A DNA stretch of 64,000 nt, from assembly GCA_020438865.1 (NCBI GenBank), contig JAGQTU010000010.1, positions 1 to 64,000 of the forward strand. The letters are read 5' to 3'. The notes under the pieces were generated by a model that did no database searches, was not told the DNA's origin, and saw nothing but the letters and a program-made list of their open reading frames with translations. Both the position numbers and the translations under genes were made by a program. Shown piece by piece: positions 63,600 through 64,000 of this stretch (within the stretch, counting starts at the first letter, position 1; every line of letters begins with the position of its first letter). This DNA is from Mycobacterium sp. (GTDB lineage: Bacteria > Actinomycetota > Actinomycetes > Mycobacteriales > Mycobacteriaceae).

Positions 63600-63637
63600 G
63601 ATTTGCTGAGCAAATCCTCGCCCGGGCTGGGCTCAGC
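63600..63637 (-). terminator. Overlapping alternative hairpins after the peroxiredoxin-like gene
   Basis: GATTTGC-TGA-GCAAATC (63600-63616) is a perfect 7-bp-stem palindrome. It overlaps a second inverted repeat, GCTGAGC (63605-63611) with GCTCAGC (63631-63637). The two stems share bases and exclude each other. They lie 45-80 bases past the stop of the minus-strand gene at 63682, the expected place for a terminator, but no U-tract follows, so this is tentative. Confidence 0.35.
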
Positions 63638-63681
63638 AACCGATCCGACCGACCGTCCGGGCGGTCGGCCGGCCGCCGCGG

Positions 63682-64000
63682 CTAACCCCGCACAGGCCGG
63701 TTTCGGTTGATCCGCAACAGTTCGTCCACCGACCACTGATCGTCGGCATGGGCCCCGTAGTGCACCGCCGCCAGCGTCCCGTCCGGGTCGATCAGGAAAT
63801 CGGCGGGCAGCCCGAGATGGGTGGTGTCGTCGGACTCGCCCACCCCGGCCCAGCGCGGATCGGTGTGATGGGCCAGCCACTGCCCGCCGCCACGGACGGC
63901 GCCGGGCCAGGACCGTGGATCGAGCAGCGAGCGCACCCCGGTCTCCACCCCGAACCGCCCGTAGTGCTGCCGCCGCGGATCGGCCACCACCGCGAACGGC
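63682..64000 (-). CDS. Peroxiredoxin-like (AhpC/TSA, thioredoxin-fold) protein, 5' end outside window
   Basis: Only the C-terminal 105 residues are present, and the frame runs open through the right edge of the window. The sequence PFAVVADPRRQHYGRFGVE followed by GLPADFLIDPDGTLAAVHYG is the second half of a thioredoxin-fold AhpC/TSA-type protein: a strand, the cis-Pro-like PADFLIDPDG turn and the last strand. The catalytic cysteine region would be in the missing N-terminal part, so peroxidase activity cannot be judged. A GTG at 63990 could be read as a start but would cut the fold in half. It is transcribed toward the fadD26 operon on the same strand, separated by 444 bp and a possible terminator. 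Confidence 0.7.
   Translation of the reverse strand, partial: PFAVVADPRRQHYGRFGVETGVRSLLDPRSWPGAVRGGGQWLAHHTDPRWAGVGESDDTTHLGLPADFLIDPDGTLAAVHYGAHADDQWSVDELLRINRNRPVRG

Larger units (their letters stand above)
63238..63681. promoter_or_regulatory. 444-bp non-coding region upstream of fadD26 (operon promoter region)
   Basis: No gene is supported in this stretch, which contains the most A+T-rich DNA of the window (about 63515-63620). On the minus strand TATAGT at 63426-63421 fits a TANNNT -10 element and would give a leader of about 175 bases for fadD26; no good -35 is spaced to it. TTGACA occurs at 63478-63473 but has no matching -10. A 36-bp inverted repeat lies at 63554-63589. Two overlapping hairpins at 63600-63637 could end transcription of the peroxiredoxin-like gene, which enters from the right. 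Confidence 0.5.

Overview
The window is high-G+C actinobacterial DNA from a mycobacterium outside the M. tuberculosis complex. The evidence is an intact arabinan biosynthesis block (gtrA-like, dprE1, dprE2, aftA, embC, embA, embB, about 2.2-16.6 kb, all + strand) and a complete phthiocerol/mycocerosate-type lipid locus (about 23.7-63.2 kb). I cannot name the species. EmbB reads I-L-Q-M at the ethambutol-determining position, which as I recall is also the M. smegmatis sequence. Comparisons with M. tuberculosis are from memory of those sequences.

Layout. 1-2.1 kb: small housekeeping or hypothetical genes (FMN-binding pyridoxamine-oxidase-like protein, a small secreted peptide, a SHOCT protein, an HD hydrolase). 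2.2-16.6 kb: the dprE/aftA/emb block that makes decaprenyl-phospho-arabinose and polymerises arabinan. 16.6-18.1 kb: an APC amino-acid permease. 18.1-20.2 kb, minus strand: a three-gene unit of a repeat-containing hypothetical, an RDD membrane protein and a Ser/Thr kinase. 20.3-23.5 kb, minus strand: a SCO6745-like protein and a molybdopterin oxidoreductase. Three short tandem-repeat arrays lie between genes in this first third.

23.7-63.2 kb is a DIM (PDIM)-type locus. On the + strand mas (mycocerosic acid synthase) runs into the end of a single minus-strand operon, fadD26-ppsA-ppsB-ppsC-ppsD-CMD-SDR-tesA-ppsE-drrA-drrB-drrC-papA5. FadD26 activates a fatty acid as acyl-AMP and loads the N-terminal ACP of PpsA. 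PpsA to PpsE extend it, TesA helps release it, DrrABC is the transporter, Mas makes the multimethyl-branched acids, and PapA5 esterifies them onto the diol. All 12 junctions in the 13-gene, 33.3-kb operon overlap by 1-4 nt.

Three things depart from the M. tuberculosis arrangement. The locus sits about 7 kb from embB. Three genes (a carboxymuconolactone-decarboxylase-like protein, a short-chain dehydrogenase and tesA) lie between ppsD and ppsE, where they could supply the decarboxylation and keto-reduction steps that finish the diol end. The acyltransferase domains of ppsA and ppsB share a 711-bp block that is identical base for base and has codon usage unlike its surroundings. No fadD28, mmpL7, F420-dependent ketoreductase, methyltransferase or trans-acting enoylreductase gene is visible in the window.

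The window ends in a truncated peroxiredoxin-like gene. I found no tRNA, rRNA, insertion sequence, prophage or CRISPR array.
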